NCBI GenBank assembly: GCA_042691655.1
Contig: CP170506.1
Span: 1,922,001 to 1,986,000, forward strand
DNA: 64,000 bases
Direction: 5' to 3'
Origin: UBA695 sp042691655
GTDB taxonomy: Bacteria > Verrucomicrobiota > Verrucomicrobiia > Chthoniobacterales > Chthoniobacteraceae
The stretch's first letter is position 1; each line of letters opens with the position of its first letter. The notes beneath the pieces are model-generated. The model had not been told where the DNA came from. It was given only the letters and a program-made list of their open reading frames with translations, and did no database searches. The position numbers were made by a program, and so were the translations under genes. Shown piece after piece: positions 18,969 through 28,017 of the stretch.

Positions 18969-19271
18969 TTATGCCGCGCTTTTCTTATCGTCGTCCGGTG
19001 GCTCCGGATCGACGGGTTTTTGCATGAATTCGTCGTGGATATGACCCTTGGTCCATTTTTTGACCCATTTCGGGCGCGTTCTCCCGTGGGCAAAAGGAGC
19101 CCCGTCTTTTTTGAGGACTGTGACATATTTTCGGGGAACCCCCATCTTGATGGACAGTTCGGTTAGGTTGAACATCTTGAACCGGGGATCTTCCGATATC
19201 GTGGCGCCACCCGTTGGATTATTTTGCGGATCTTTTCTGGATTCGTTCGTTGAAATTCTTGGCTCATTCAT
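18969..19271 (-). CDS. Small hypothetical phage-type protein, possible HTH
   Basis: 100 residues: a polar N-terminus, then FNLTELSIKMGVPRKYVTVLKKDGAPF, which has the spacing of a DNA-binding helix-turn-helix as seen in excisionase- or terminase-small-subunit-like phage proteins, then a charged tail. It is followed by a strong terminator at 18921-18947 and separated from the ATPase gene, so it is its own unit. I do not recognise the family; the HTH reading is by eye. Confidence 0.55.
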   Translation of the reverse strand: MNEPRISTNESRKDPQNNPTGGATISEDPRFKMFNLTELSIKMGVPRKYVTVLKKDGAPFAHGRTRPKWVKKWTKGHIHDEFMQKPVDPEPPDDDKKSAA

Positions 19272-19659
19272 TTCGTCTGAAGTAGGTAATATTTGAGATG
19301 TATGGCCACGGGTAGTTTAGGCCCTTGGCCACTTGATCATTCGCACTGGAGACTACTACCTGTTGCTTCAAAACGACCCACGGCAAAAAAATTTCGCTCG
19401 ATCATCGTTGCGGCTAAGCAACTATGTGCACTGGCACGCAACGCTATCGAAATAAGCCGTAACCATCAACACCCGGAAAGCGTGTCATAGGCAGATAGGA
19501 AGCCAACGCAGATCCTCTGCGAGCGCTTCGAATAATTCTTGCGTAAAGCAATCCGGCTAAACGAAACGGCATTACCATGGGCTTTGCCTATTTGGGCGTG
19601 TTAAAGTTTCTCGAGATGCTAAGTGACAGATTTCGATTGGATGGCTGTTTCAAAGAACA
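19272..19659. other. Gene-free stretch at island edge
   Basis: Nothing coding is supported here. Codon structure is broken by stops in all frames, and no RNA gene or operator match was seen. It separates the mobile island from the PEP-CTERM gene and could contain the lost attachment site. Confidence 0.5.
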
Positions 19660-19686
19660 GCGGCCATAGCATTTCACTATGGCCGC
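19660..19686 (-). terminator. Strong hairpin after the PEP-CTERM gene
   Basis: GCGGCCATAG and CTATGGCCGC form a 10-bp perfect stem with a 7-base loop, 49 bp beyond the stop at 19735. There is no clean T-run on either strand, so termination or mRNA 3'-end stabilisation are both possible. Confidence 0.65.
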
Positions 19687-19734
19687 GGAATTCTATCTCC
19701 ACTGTTTTAACGCTGGAACCCTTGATTTGTTCTT

Positions 19735-22700
19735 CTAATCGACCTCGCGGTGGCGCAGCCGCTGACCGAAAGCGAGCATGCCTATTCCGCCCATCACCAT
19801 CGCCCAAGTACTGGGTTCAGGAACAACCGTCAGAGTCACATCGTTGCTATAACCGTCACCCTCGGTGCTGGATGTGTAGCTCAAGAGGTATTCCGTGCTG
19901 CCTACCGTAAACGTATAGTTGGAGTTCGAGGTGAGCGTGTAGGTGGAGCCGCTTGTGATGAGCGTGACGAAGTATCCCGTCGTCGTGCCGCTGCCAGTGT
20001 TGTCGATGAGGGTAATCGTGCTGCCCACCGTCAAACTGCTCAGTGTGGAAAGGTCCAACGTACCGGCGAGGGTTACGTTCCCGCTGACCTGCACTTGGTC
20101 ATAGGAGGTTCCCGCAACCGTTCCGCTGACTTCCGCCACCAGTGTGGACGAGGCATCCGTGCTGAAGTTGCCCTGGACCTTCGTGATCCCGGAGCTGTTG
20201 CCAGGAGCAAGCGTGCCGCTGGTCAGCGTGAGATCGCCTGTGATTGTGCTGTTGCCTTTCAGCAAGCCACCGACCGTGGCGCTTCCTGCAATGGTGCCAT
20301 CGGCGTTCAATGTGGCTCCCGCGGAGACCGATAGGGCGCTAGTGGATTTGGTGGTACCGCTCAATGTGGTGGTTCCGCTCGCCACGGTCACACTGCTGGC
20401 GATGTTGTAGCCGCTCAGCGTGCTGGTGCCGCGCAAGGTAGTTATTCCCAAAGTCAGGCCGGTGCCGGTGATGGTGGCATTGCTACCGCTGACCGCGCCG
20501 CTGGCGCTGCCGCGGCCCGCGAGCGTAGCCCCGGTTACCGTCACTGCGCTGTCAGCCGCAAGCGAGCCGTTGACCGTCAAGGTGCCGCCATTAACGGTCG
20601 TCGCGCCGGTGTAGCTGTTACTGCCGCCTAGGACGAGGTTACCGCCGCTGACGGTGAGGGCCGTAGTGCCCACGCCATTGGTGATGACACCGTTGTAGGT
20701 CCCGCCGGCGGTGACCGTCAGGATGGAGGCGTCGGCACCATTGTTGGTCACCGTCTGAGTGCCGGCTCCCGTGCCGCTCAAGCCCGCGATCGACTGGTTT
20801 TTCCCATTGAGATCGAACGTGCCATTGCTGTTGTCCGTGCCACCGAGGATCAGCGTGGTGTCGGTGGGGAGCGCGTTACTTACGCCGTTGACTAGCGTGC
20901 CACCGCCATAGACCCAGGTGGGGCCGTTGTAGGTGTTCGTGGCGCTCAGCGTCGTGGTGCCGCCTGTGATGTACAGATCGGAGTTCGCGGAGGAACCGCT
21001 GATGGTGCCGGTGACGTTGATGCCACTTGATCCGCCGTCCAAAACCAGAACTGTTCCGTTCTTAACCAGGGAACCGGAAAGGGTCAGCAATCCACTGCCG
21101 CTATTCTTTACTGTGTTTAGGCCGCTGCCTAGGGCGTAGATGTTTTTTGTCAATGTGCCCGCCGCGCCGGTATATTGCAGTGTGCCGGAGGATGCGGAGG
21201 TTACGCCGATGTTTACCGTGTTGCCTTTGCCCAGTGCCTGGGCCGTGGAGCCGCTGGACACGGTGGTGAAAGCGAGCACTCCGTTATTCACATTGACTGC
21301 ACCGCTAAAGGTATTGGCATTACTCAGAATGCTTACGCCAGCTCCTGTCTGGCTGAATGTGCCCGTTCCACTGATAATGCCGGAGAAAGTGTTGGTGATC
21401 CCGCTGTCTTCCGCCCCGTTGATATTACCGCTGTTTGCCACTGCATTGGCAAACGAGGAGCCCGTGGCTTGATCCACCGCCAAAACGGCTCCCGCTGCCA
21501 CTGTGATGGCGCTGCTGCTGTTGAGCGAGCCTGTCACACCGTTGCCGATTTGTAGTGTTCCCGCGTTGACGCTCGTTGCTCCGGTATAACTATGTGCTCC
21601 GGTCAGAATCCATTTACCTATACCGCTTTTGGTGAGCGTGGTATGAACCACGGTGGAGGTACCGCCATCGCCCAGTGAAGCAGCCAAAAGGTTGTCTCCG
21701 GTGTTGGTGCCGGTGAGTGTGAGGCGGTAGGCAGACCGACCTGCGGACAAGGCGATGGCTCCAGTGTTGGTAAATTTAATCGCGCCGGAACCGGAGGCGT
21801 CAAGGCCCCCCACACGAATCGTAAACAACCGGTCGGTGCTGTCGCCTGCGCCGACATACTTTAGAGTACCATTGTTTGCAACCCTGTCGATTAGCAGATT
21901 GGTGGCTGCGTTTGAGGAAGCACCAATCGAACTGGCCTGCCCACCGTCCGCAAGTTTGGTGACTTGGAGAACCCCGCTATCGACCGTTGTAATTCCTGTA
22001 TAAGTGCTGGCCCCACTGGTCAAGATCGTCGTGCCGACGCCCCCATTATAGTTCGTATTCAAGCTTGTGGTTCCGCTCGCCGTGGATGTAATCGCCCCAT
22101 CGAGTTCCAGTGTCGCGGTGGCTAGCGTGGCATAGGTGCGAAGTTCTCCAACAAAGGCTCCCATGGCAAGGTTGCTGGAATAGGTCAGCTTACCCGACCC
22201 CGTGGACGTAAACCCGATGCCGATCGGACCTTGAGTTGCAATGATGGAGAGTTGCCGGTTTGAACTCTGGTCGACCGTCCCGGAATATAGCAGCATTCCG
22301 TTTCTGCCAAGCGAGATAGTCCCATTGGCCGCAGTACTCGCAAGACCGAGGGCCGAGGCACCTCCCCCCACGTTGTTAATCGAGGCGAAATTCAATGTGC
22401 CATATACCGCAAGCGGCGCGTCGAAGGTGTTGTTCGTATTGTTTAGCGTCAGCGTGCCGGCCGAATTGCTAAAAAGGGAGATTGTGCCACTCCCCGTTGC
22501 CGTCCCTGTCAATATGCCATTAATCACCAAAGTACCGGCATTGCCGGTGGTCCCTCCGGCCACAATGTTGCGTGTTGTGGAAATGGTGCCCAGATTTATA
22601 GTGACATCGGAACCAATCGTCACAGTGGCTGCTGTAGTGCCGCGGGGGACATAAATATTTCCACTGATGTTAATCACCTCATTGTCCCCCGTTCCATCGC

Positions 22701-23025
22701 CATTAATCGTAAGGGTGTTCGTACCGGACCAGTAGCAGTTCAGGTCCGTTAGGGTGGTGGTCGCCGATGAAAGGGAGATCGTCGCACTGGTGGTATTGCC
22801 GGAGAAAGTTCCTGATACAATACCATTCGTCCAGTTTGAGGTATTGTTAAAATTGGTGTCGCCGGTGCCTCCTGGCGTTCCTGCGCCAATCCATTGCGCA
22901 TGAGCACTTGGTGTGACGCAGGATAAGGCTAGAATAAATAGAGCGCTAAGAGGTGATTTCAGGGGACCTCTTTGGGGTAACGAACCATGAAGCGCATGTG
23001 TTGTGGGGATCAGGGGTAGTTTCAT
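19735..23025 (-). CDS. PEP-CTERM autotransporter-associated beta-strand repeat protein 1
   Basis: 1096 residues. A long signal peptide (hydrophobic core ALFILALSCVTPSAHAQ) is followed by about 1000 residues of Gly/Thr/Ser/Asn-rich repeats of the autotransporter-associated type (SYTGATTVNGGTLTVNG and variants), predicted to stack as a beta-helix. The C-terminus is VPEPSTWAM, a hydrophobic segment and a basic tail, i.e. a PEP-CTERM sorting signal processed by an exosortase; no exosortase is in this window. About 350 C-terminal residues are closely shared with the protein at 57989-61369, while the N-terminal parts differ. Likely a large surface or matrix protein, co-regulated with sugar genes through the operator at 23077. 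Confidence 0.88.
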   Translation of the reverse strand: MKLPLIPTTHALHGSLPQRGPLKSPLSALFILALSCVTPSAHAQWIGAGTPGGTGDTNFNNTSNWTNGIVSGTFSGNTTSATISLSSATTTLTDLNCYWSGTNTLTINGDGTGDNEVINISGNIYVPRGTTAATVTIGSDVTINLGTISTTRNIVAGGTTGNAGTLVINGILTGTATGSGTISLFSNSAGTLTLNNTNNTFDAPLAVYGTLNFASINNVGGGASALGLASTAANGTISLGRNGMLLYSGTVDQSSNRQLSIIATQGPIGIGFTSTGSGKLTYSSNLAMGAFVGELRTYATLATATLELDGAITSTASGTTSLNTNYNGGVGTTILTSGASTYTGITTVDSGVLQVTKLADGGQASSIGASSNAATNLLIDRVANNGTLKYVGAGDSTDRLFTIRVGGLDASGSGAIKFTNTGAIALSAGRSAYRLTLTGTNTGDNLLAASLGDGGTSTVVHTTLTKSGIGKWILTGAHSYTGATSVNAGTLQIGNGVTGSLNSSSAITVAAGAVLAVDQATGSSFANAVANSGNINGAEDSGITNTFSGIISGTGTFSQTGAGVSILSNANTFSGAVNVNNGVLAFTTVSSGSTAQALGKGNTVNIGVTSASSGTLQYTGAAGTLTKNIYALGSGLNTVKNSGSGLLTLSGSLVKNGTVLVLDGGSSGINVTGTISGSSANSDLYITGGTTTLSATNTYNGPTWVYGGGTLVNGVSNALPTDTTLILGGTDNSNGTFDLNGKNQSIAGLSGTGAGTQTVTNNGADASILTVTAGGTYNGVITNGVGTTALTVSGGNLVLGGSNSYTGATTVNGGTLTVNGSLAADSAVTVTGATLAGRGSASGAVSGSNATITGTGLTLGITTLRGTSTLSGYNIASSVTVASGTTTLSGTTKSTSALSVSAGATLNADGTIAGSATVGGLLKGNSTITGDLTLTSGTLAPGNSSGITKVQGNFSTDASSTLVAEVSGTVAGTSYDQVQVSGNVTLAGTLDLSTLSSLTVGSTITLIDNTGSGTTTGYFVTLITSGSTYTLTSNSNYTFTVGSTEYLLSYTSSTEGDGYSNDVTLTVVPEPSTWAMVMGGIGMLAFGQRLRHREVD

Positions 23026-23076
23026 GATGGGTGATATTAAGCCTCAGGTCATTTGATGAAAGCGAATGGTTCCTTA

Positions 23077-23090
23077 TTTATACCGATAGA
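23077..23090. promoter_or_regulatory. Module 1 operator, upstream of PEP-CTERM gene 1
   Basis: TTTATACCGATAGA, 52 bp upstream of the start at 23025. It has the pattern TTTAT-N4-ATARA shared by five sites in 19.7-39.6 kb. The minus strand contains a TATAAA, a possible -10, inside the site. Confidence 0.65.
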
Positions 23091-23160
23091 TCGAATGAAA
23101 TCGGGCTGCTCTTTGTGAATTGCGGCATGCTATTCAAATGGACAATGGAAAATGAAGGAA

Positions 23161-24405
23161 TTATTCAGTGAGTTTGGAAGCCAAGGCAGTAGCAATCGCT
23201 TTGTAACCCGATTTATCCAGATGAGGATTTGTCGAGGTGCCTTTATCATAGTAATGGTTTGCCGCCATTTCCTGGTACGGCACCAGGATCGACAAATCGA
23301 TCATGGATGCATTGGGGAGGCGTGCGGCCAGGTTACGGGCGGCTGCGCGGTAGGCAATAAGCTGGGTATCATCGGGGTCGGCCAGTGCGTGGCTTGGCAT
23401 AAATGCAAAATGGATTGTTTGGGGGGATCCGCCCGCGTTGACCCATGCGGTTTGGAGGGTTTGTACAATGCCTTCCAGATTATCGGAGTATCCCTCGGGG
23501 GAGGAACTGCTGGGACCGGCGCTCTTCTCCGGCTCGTGCCGGTCGTTCAGGCCGGAGGTGATCATGATTACGCAGGTTTTGCGGCCGTTCAAGGACTCGC
23601 GGATTCGGGTGAAGAATTCTTCTAGCCGTTCGGACCCTGTTTGACGGAAGGTGGTGAGCATATCGTACAGCGATTGGCCTCCCTGGGCATACAGTGTGCT
23701 ATAGCTTAAGCCTGACTGCTTGTCGGTGTTTTCGCAGGAGGCCGATGCCGCCAGGAATTCTCCTGTCACTTGTTCGGGGAGTGGAGATACCATAAATCGG
23801 ACCGGGTAGTTGCGTTCCGGGTCCGCGGGTAAATCCATCGTGTACTGAACCAAATGGCTTGGGGTGTCTGTGCCCGAGTGAAGGGGGCTTGCTTCCGATT
23901 TTAAAAGATTCCATGGCGGCAGATCTTTGCGGATTGCGGGGCGGAAAGTTCCTCCTTCGCATTGAAAGGCACCGTAGGTCAGGTGAAAGCGCAGATTCCC
24001 CTGAACGCCCAAGGGATGATCCGCGGGAATGCTCACCGCACCGTGCTTCCAACTGACGGCCTCCCGTTCGCCCGGGCTCAAATACCAGTAACTAAATGCC
24101 TTGGACGCTAGTTCTTGAGGGGCCGCCGGGTGCAGGGGTTGGTCCTTTTCCTGCCACTGATGATAAAGGACTAATTCGCTGCCATAGCACCCAAATTGCT
24201 GATTGAGCGCCTCTGCCATGAATGCGGAATATCCATGGCCGCCGAACCGTTGGTTAGAGTCTCCAATCCCGATGACTGCAACGCGTTCTTGATGGGCCAC
24301 GGCGAAGGATTCCTTCAGCTTGGCGTCAATGGCAGTGGGTTCCGCGCCGTGTACAGCGCAGGCACCAGCGAGAAATACTAGGAGGGAAAAGGCGGGAAGT
24401 TTCAT
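23161..24405 (-). CDS. Secreted SGNH/GDSL-type hydrolase (carbohydrate esterase-like)
   Basis: 414 residues with a signal peptide (MKLPAFSLLVFLAGACAVHG). Block I is VAVIGIGDSNQRFGG with nucleophile Ser50; ITSGLNDRHEP supplies the block III Asn; TNPHLDKSGYKAIA is the C-terminal His/Asp block. SGNH enzymes of polysaccharide loci usually remove acetyl groups from plant or algal glycans. A roughly 200-residue insertion between blocks I and III is longer than usual. It lies 135 bp upstream of the PEP-CTERM gene on the same strand, and both have their own operator copy, so they may be co-regulated rather than strictly co-transcribed. Confidence 0.75.
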   Translation of the reverse strand: MKLPAFSLLVFLAGACAVHGAEPTAIDAKLKESFAVAHQERVAVIGIGDSNQRFGGHGYSAFMAEALNQQFGCYGSELVLYHQWQEKDQPLHPAAPQELASKAFSYWYLSPGEREAVSWKHGAVSIPADHPLGVQGNLRFHLTYGAFQCEGGTFRPAIRKDLPPWNLLKSEASPLHSGTDTPSHLVQYTMDLPADPERNYPVRFMVSPLPEQVTGEFLAASASCENTDKQSGLSYSTLYAQGGQSLYDMLTTFRQTGSERLEEFFTRIRESLNGRKTCVIMITSGLNDRHEPEKSAGPSSSSPEGYSDNLEGIVQTLQTAWVNAGGSPQTIHFAFMPSHALADPDDTQLIAYRAAARNLAARLPNASMIDLSILVPYQEMAANHYYDKGTSTNPHLDKSGYKAIATALASKLTE

Positions 24406-24456
24406 AGGAAAAAGTGAAGCGTAGCATGTTGTTTATTCCTGCCAACCGGCCTTGAG

Positions 24457-24470
24457 TCTATATCGATAAA
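24457..24470. promoter_or_regulatory. Module 1 operator, upstream of SGNH gene
   Basis: TCTATATCGATAAA, 51 bp upstream of the SGNH start and containing the perfect 8-mer palindrome TATCGATA. Its distance to the start is almost the same as that of the site at 23077. Confidence 0.65.
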
Positions 24471-24614
24471 ATTAGCGCTGTTGCCAGTGCGTAAAAAGGC
24501 CCTACGGAGGGATGCGAGTTCACCCGGGCTGGCGGGTGAAGAGTGTGGATCGCCCTGCGGCAGTGGTATAGGTTTTTTTAAATTGCTCTAACGCAGCGAC
24601 CCATTATTTCGGAA

Positions 24615-24628
24615 TTTATCGCTATAAA
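24615..24628. promoter_or_regulatory. Module 1 operator, upstream of GH2 gene
   Basis: On the minus strand TTTATAGCGATAAA, with perfect TTTAT and ATAAA arms. It lies 50-64 bp before the GH2 start and about 145 bp from the divergent SGNH operator, so the 250-bp divergent region carries two sites, compatible with looping. Confidence 0.68.
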
Positions 24629-24678
24629 CGCTCCGAATCTTTCAACCTGAAGCTAAATTGAAAACGATAGCTATAACC

Positions 24679-27600
24679 ATGTGTAGTCTATCCAAGTTTC
24701 TTGACTCCAGCCCTACTCGGACCTTTATGGATCGCGCAGAAATATCCAAAGAACCCAATGTACCGTGCGAAGGACCGTCGCGGATTCCCTTGGTTCATTG
24801 GTCGGCCTCACTGGGAGACAACAAAGAATGGGCGAGCCCTCAGATGGATGATCGCCAGTGGCGGACTGTGGAGGTGCCTCACAACTGGGACGATTATCAC
24901 GGTTATCATGAGGTGACCCATGGCAATCTTCATGGCACCGCCTGGTATCGCACCCGTTTTCATTGGTGCCTCGCTTACCCGCAGGAGCGCTTGTATGCTT
25001 TTTTTGAGGGCGTTGGCAGTTACGCGCAGGTTTTCTGCAATGGTGTCATGGTGGGCGGACATGCGGGAGGACGGACGACCTTCACCGTTGATTTGACACC
25101 CGCGCTACATCCCGGCGCTAATCTCCTGGCGGTGCGGGCGGATCATCCGGAGAAAATCGCGGACCTTCCTTTTGTCTGTGGCGGATGCTGGGGGGCGCCC
25201 AATACCGAAGGGTCGCAGCCGCTGGGAATTTTCCGGCCAGCCTGGCTGGAGCGCACTGGCCCCGTGCGGGTGGAGCCTTTTGGGGTTCATATCATCACGC
25301 CGGAAGTTTCCGAAAAGGCTGCGCGGCTGGAGGTGCAAACAGAACTCTGCAATGCGAGCCCTCAAGGCCAAACTGTTCAGCTTGGTACGGAATTGCTGGG
25401 ACCGGATGGCTGTCAGCTTTGGCAGGGAATGAAGGAGATCGTTTTGGCTCCCGGCGAGCGAAAGCGGATCAGTCAGAAGCCACCGGTTTTGCCGAATCCC
25501 CACTTATGGGGACCGGGACACCCCAACCTGTATCGCGCGGTCTCCACGCTTCAAATCGACCCTATTATATCCTATTCCGTAGAAACATCGTTTGGATTGC
25601 GCTGGCTCGACTGGCCTCGGATTATGCCGCTGAATTCCGGCAAGACGCCCCACCCCGGGGATGAAGCCGAGGGGCCGAATCTGTGCGATGGCTCATCGGA
25701 ACATGATTTCGGTCCAAAGGGCGATGCCTGTATCCTAAGGCGGAAGGAAGATGCCCCGGTGGGCGTTGTTCCCGCTAGCTTAAAGGTCCATTTAGGGAAT
25801 GCGGATCTTCCGTCTTCCGCCTCTCTTTTGGTGGATATGGATCTCCAATCCAGCCCGGGCACAGAAGCTGAACTTTTTTGCGAAATCCAGAATGGTGAGG
25901 AAAGCATCTTCTTCCATCAAAGCCGTACGCGCGTCTCCTTTTCCGGGACTAGCTTATCGCACCGTTGGCGCGTTCCTGTAATCCATCATCCCCGCCAATG
26001 GACGCGAGAAGACCCCTATCTGCACCGTGTTGTGATTGAACTGCGTTCTCCAACGGACGGTATTCTGTGGGAGCGCTCGGAGATTTTCTTTGGGATCAGG
26101 GAAGCGGAGGGGCCTCTGAATCTTGCCATGCCCGCCAGAGGGGCTTCTTCGAAAATGAGGGCACCCAATGGGCCATCGCAGCCAGCGGAGGAGAAGGTCT
26201 TGCGCCTCAATGGGCAGGCTTTCTTCATCAATGGCACCTGTGAATATGAAAATATCCTCGGTTGCGACCACGCCTTTACGGAGGAGCAAATTGCTGCCGA
26301 TGTCGCGATGATGCGCTCGGCTGGGTTTAACGCCTTTCGCGACGCGCACCATCCGCACAACCTTCGCTATTATGACCACTGGGATCGTCTGGGAATGCTC
26401 TGTTGGACGCAGATGGGATCTCATATCTGGTTTGACACGCCCGCCTTCCGCGAAAACTATAAGCGCCTGGTCACCGAATGGGTGCGCGAGCGGAGAAACC
26501 ACCCGAGCGTAATCTTGTGGGGGCTGCAAAATGAATCGGCCATGCCGGAGAGCTTCGCCTTGGAGTTGCGAGATATTATCCGGGAACTCGATCCTAGCAG
26601 CCCTGCATGGCGACGCACAACCACCTGCAACGGCGGCGAAGGGTCCGACTGGAACGTGCCGCAGGAATGGAGCGGAACGTATGGTGGAAATTGCAACAAT
26701 TACGATCTTGAGGCGTTACAGATGGTGGGAGAATACGGGGCATGGCGTTCCTTCGGAACCCATACGGAAGAGGTCTATTGCGGCGATGAGAATGACCACA
26801 GCGAGTCATGGGCATGCTATGCTATGGAAACCAAAATCCGTTTGGGCGAAGCCGCGCGGGACCGTGCCATCGGCCAGTTCCATTGGATCTTCAACAGCTT
26901 TCAAAATCCGGGCCGGTCGGCGGATAATTATGAGGGTGAGGGCAATGCTCAAATCGGTTCCGTGAATAATAAGGGACTGGTTACGGCATGGCATCAACCT
27001 AGCGATCTCTTCTACTTGTTCCGGGCAAACTACGCCGATCCCACGCGGGAGCCCATGGTCTATATTGTCTCTCACACATGGCCGGATCGCTGGAAGCAGC
27101 TCGGAGCCCGGCGGGTGAGCGTCTACAGTAATTGTGAAGAGGTCGAGCTGTTCAATGGCGTGGGGGTTCGCTCGTTGGGAACACGTAGCCAGCCCGGCAG
27201 AGGAAGGCATTTTGAATGGGACGCGGTGGAACCGCATACGAATGTATTATACGCCGTTGGTCGGGTTGGAGGAAAAGAGGTCGCTCGTGACATGATTGCA
27301 CTTCATTACCTGCCAGCCGACGACTCACTTTCCGCTTGGCTTGGGGAGCCGGGGGTGGCTCCGGCGGAGCCCGGGCGCGCTCTTTTTCGTGTTTCTTGCG
27401 GATCGGATCTGGCGATGACGGATTCGGCGGGGCGGAAATGGCAGGCCGATACCCCTTGGAACAACGGGGATAGGCCGAGTGTCGATTGGGGGTGGATCAG
27501 TTGGGGAAACCGATTTGACAACGTGGCGGATGACCTAGCCAGCCGGGGCTATACTTTGACCCCTGTCCGCGGGACGTATTGCCCCGAGCTATACCAAACG

Positions 27601-27927
27601 TATCGGTATGGTCGGCATGAACTGAAGTATTGTTTTAAAGTTGCACCAGGCTTCTATCGTTTGCGTTTGCACTTGCTGGAACCTTGGTTCGGCGTCGGAG
27701 GCGGGGCTTGTTGCCAGGGGTGGCGTCTGTTTGATATCGCGGTGAATGAAACCGTGTTAGAGCGCGATGTGGATATTTGGAAAGAGACGGGCAGGGATCA
27801 CCAGGCACTGGTGCGAGAATTTGACGTACATATTGAGGGAGACCTCTTGGTTCTTCATTTCCCAACCGTGCGGGTTGGCCAGGCATTGATCTGCGGCATC
27901 GAGATTTTCGCGCTGGGCGATCAATAA
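24679..27927 (+). CDS. GH2 family beta-glycosidase (beta-galactosidase-like)
   Basis: 1082 residues from ATG 24679 (a later ATG at 24727 is also possible; the open frame reaches back to a TTG at 24658). GH2 order is visible: sugar-binding sandwich (VPHNWDDYHG, AWYRTRF), immunoglobulin-like domain, then a TIM barrel with RDAHHPHNLRYYD, LWGLQNESAMP (acid/base Glu) and VGEYGAW (nucleophile Glu). The C-terminal 150 residues look malectin/CBM-like. No signal peptide. A region near residues 320-500 is longer than in standard GH2 proteins. It is divergent from the SGNH gene and is probably induced with it; the substrate may be a galactoside or glucuronide. Confidence 0.86.
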   Translation: MCSLSKFLDSSPTRTFMDRAEISKEPNVPCEGPSRIPLVHWSASLGDNKEWASPQMDDRQWRTVEVPHNWDDYHGYHEVTHGNLHGTAWYRTRFHWCLAYPQERLYAFFEGVGSYAQVFCNGVMVGGHAGGRTTFTVDLTPALHPGANLLAVRADHPEKIADLPFVCGGCWGAPNTEGSQPLGIFRPAWLERTGPVRVEPFGVHIITPEVSEKAARLEVQTELCNASPQGQTVQLGTELLGPDGCQLWQGMKEIVLAPGERKRISQKPPVLPNPHLWGPGHPNLYRAVSTLQIDPIISYSVETSFGLRWLDWPRIMPLNSGKTPHPGDEAEGPNLCDGSSEHDFGPKGDACILRRKEDAPVGVVPASLKVHLGNADLPSSASLLVDMDLQSSPGTEAELFCEIQNGEESIFFHQSRTRVSFSGTSLSHRWRVPVIHHPRQWTREDPYLHRVVIELRSPTDGILWERSEIFFGIREAEGPLNLAMPARGASSKMRAPNGPSQPAEEKVLRLNGQAFFINGTCEYENILGCDHAFTEEQIAADVAMMRSAGFNAFRDAHHPHNLRYYDHWDRLGMLCWTQMGSHIWFDTPAFRENYKRLVTEWVRERRNHPSVILWGLQNESAMPESFALELRDIIRELDPSSPAWRRTTTCNGGEGSDWNVPQEWSGTYGGNCNNYDLEALQMVGEYGAWRSFGTHTEEVYCGDENDHSESWACYAMETKIRLGEAARDRAIGQFHWIFNSFQNPGRSADNYEGEGNAQIGSVNNKGLVTAWHQPSDLFYLFRANYADPTREPMVYIVSHTWPDRWKQLGARRVSVYSNCEEVELFNGVGVRSLGTRSQPGRGRHFEWDAVEPHTNVLYAVGRVGGKEVARDMIALHYLPADDSLSAWLGEPGVAPAEPGRALFRVSCGSDLAMTDSAGRKWQADTPWNNGDRPSVDWGWISWGNRFDNVADDLASRGYTLTPVRGTYCPELYQTYRYGRHELKYCFKVAPGFYRLRLHLLEPWFGVGGGACCQGWRLFDIAVNETVLERDVDIWKETGRDHQALVREFDVHIEGDLLVLHFPTVRVGQALICGIEIFALGDQ

Positions 27928-27948
27928 TCAGGGATCTTCGCAAAGAGA

Positions 27949-27982
27949 AAGCCCGGCACCCCACAGGGGAGATGCCGGGTTT
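27949..27982. terminator. Bidirectional terminator
   Basis: AAGCCCGGCA and TGCCGGGTTT pair over 10 bp with one G-T type mismatch. T-runs occur on the plus side (TTTCTGTTTTC) and A-runs on the other. It sits between the convergent GH2 gene and the pseudopilin operon end at 28018. Confidence 0.8.
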
Positions 27983-28017
27983 CTGTTTTCGTGGGGCATC
28001 GCTTTCCAGCGACCGCT

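Noticed and set aside
24662..24677. GATAGCTATAACC, a second operator-like sequence at the GH2 start
   Set aside because: Matches only part of the module 1 consensus (TTATAGC) and lacks the TTTAT/ATAAA arms.
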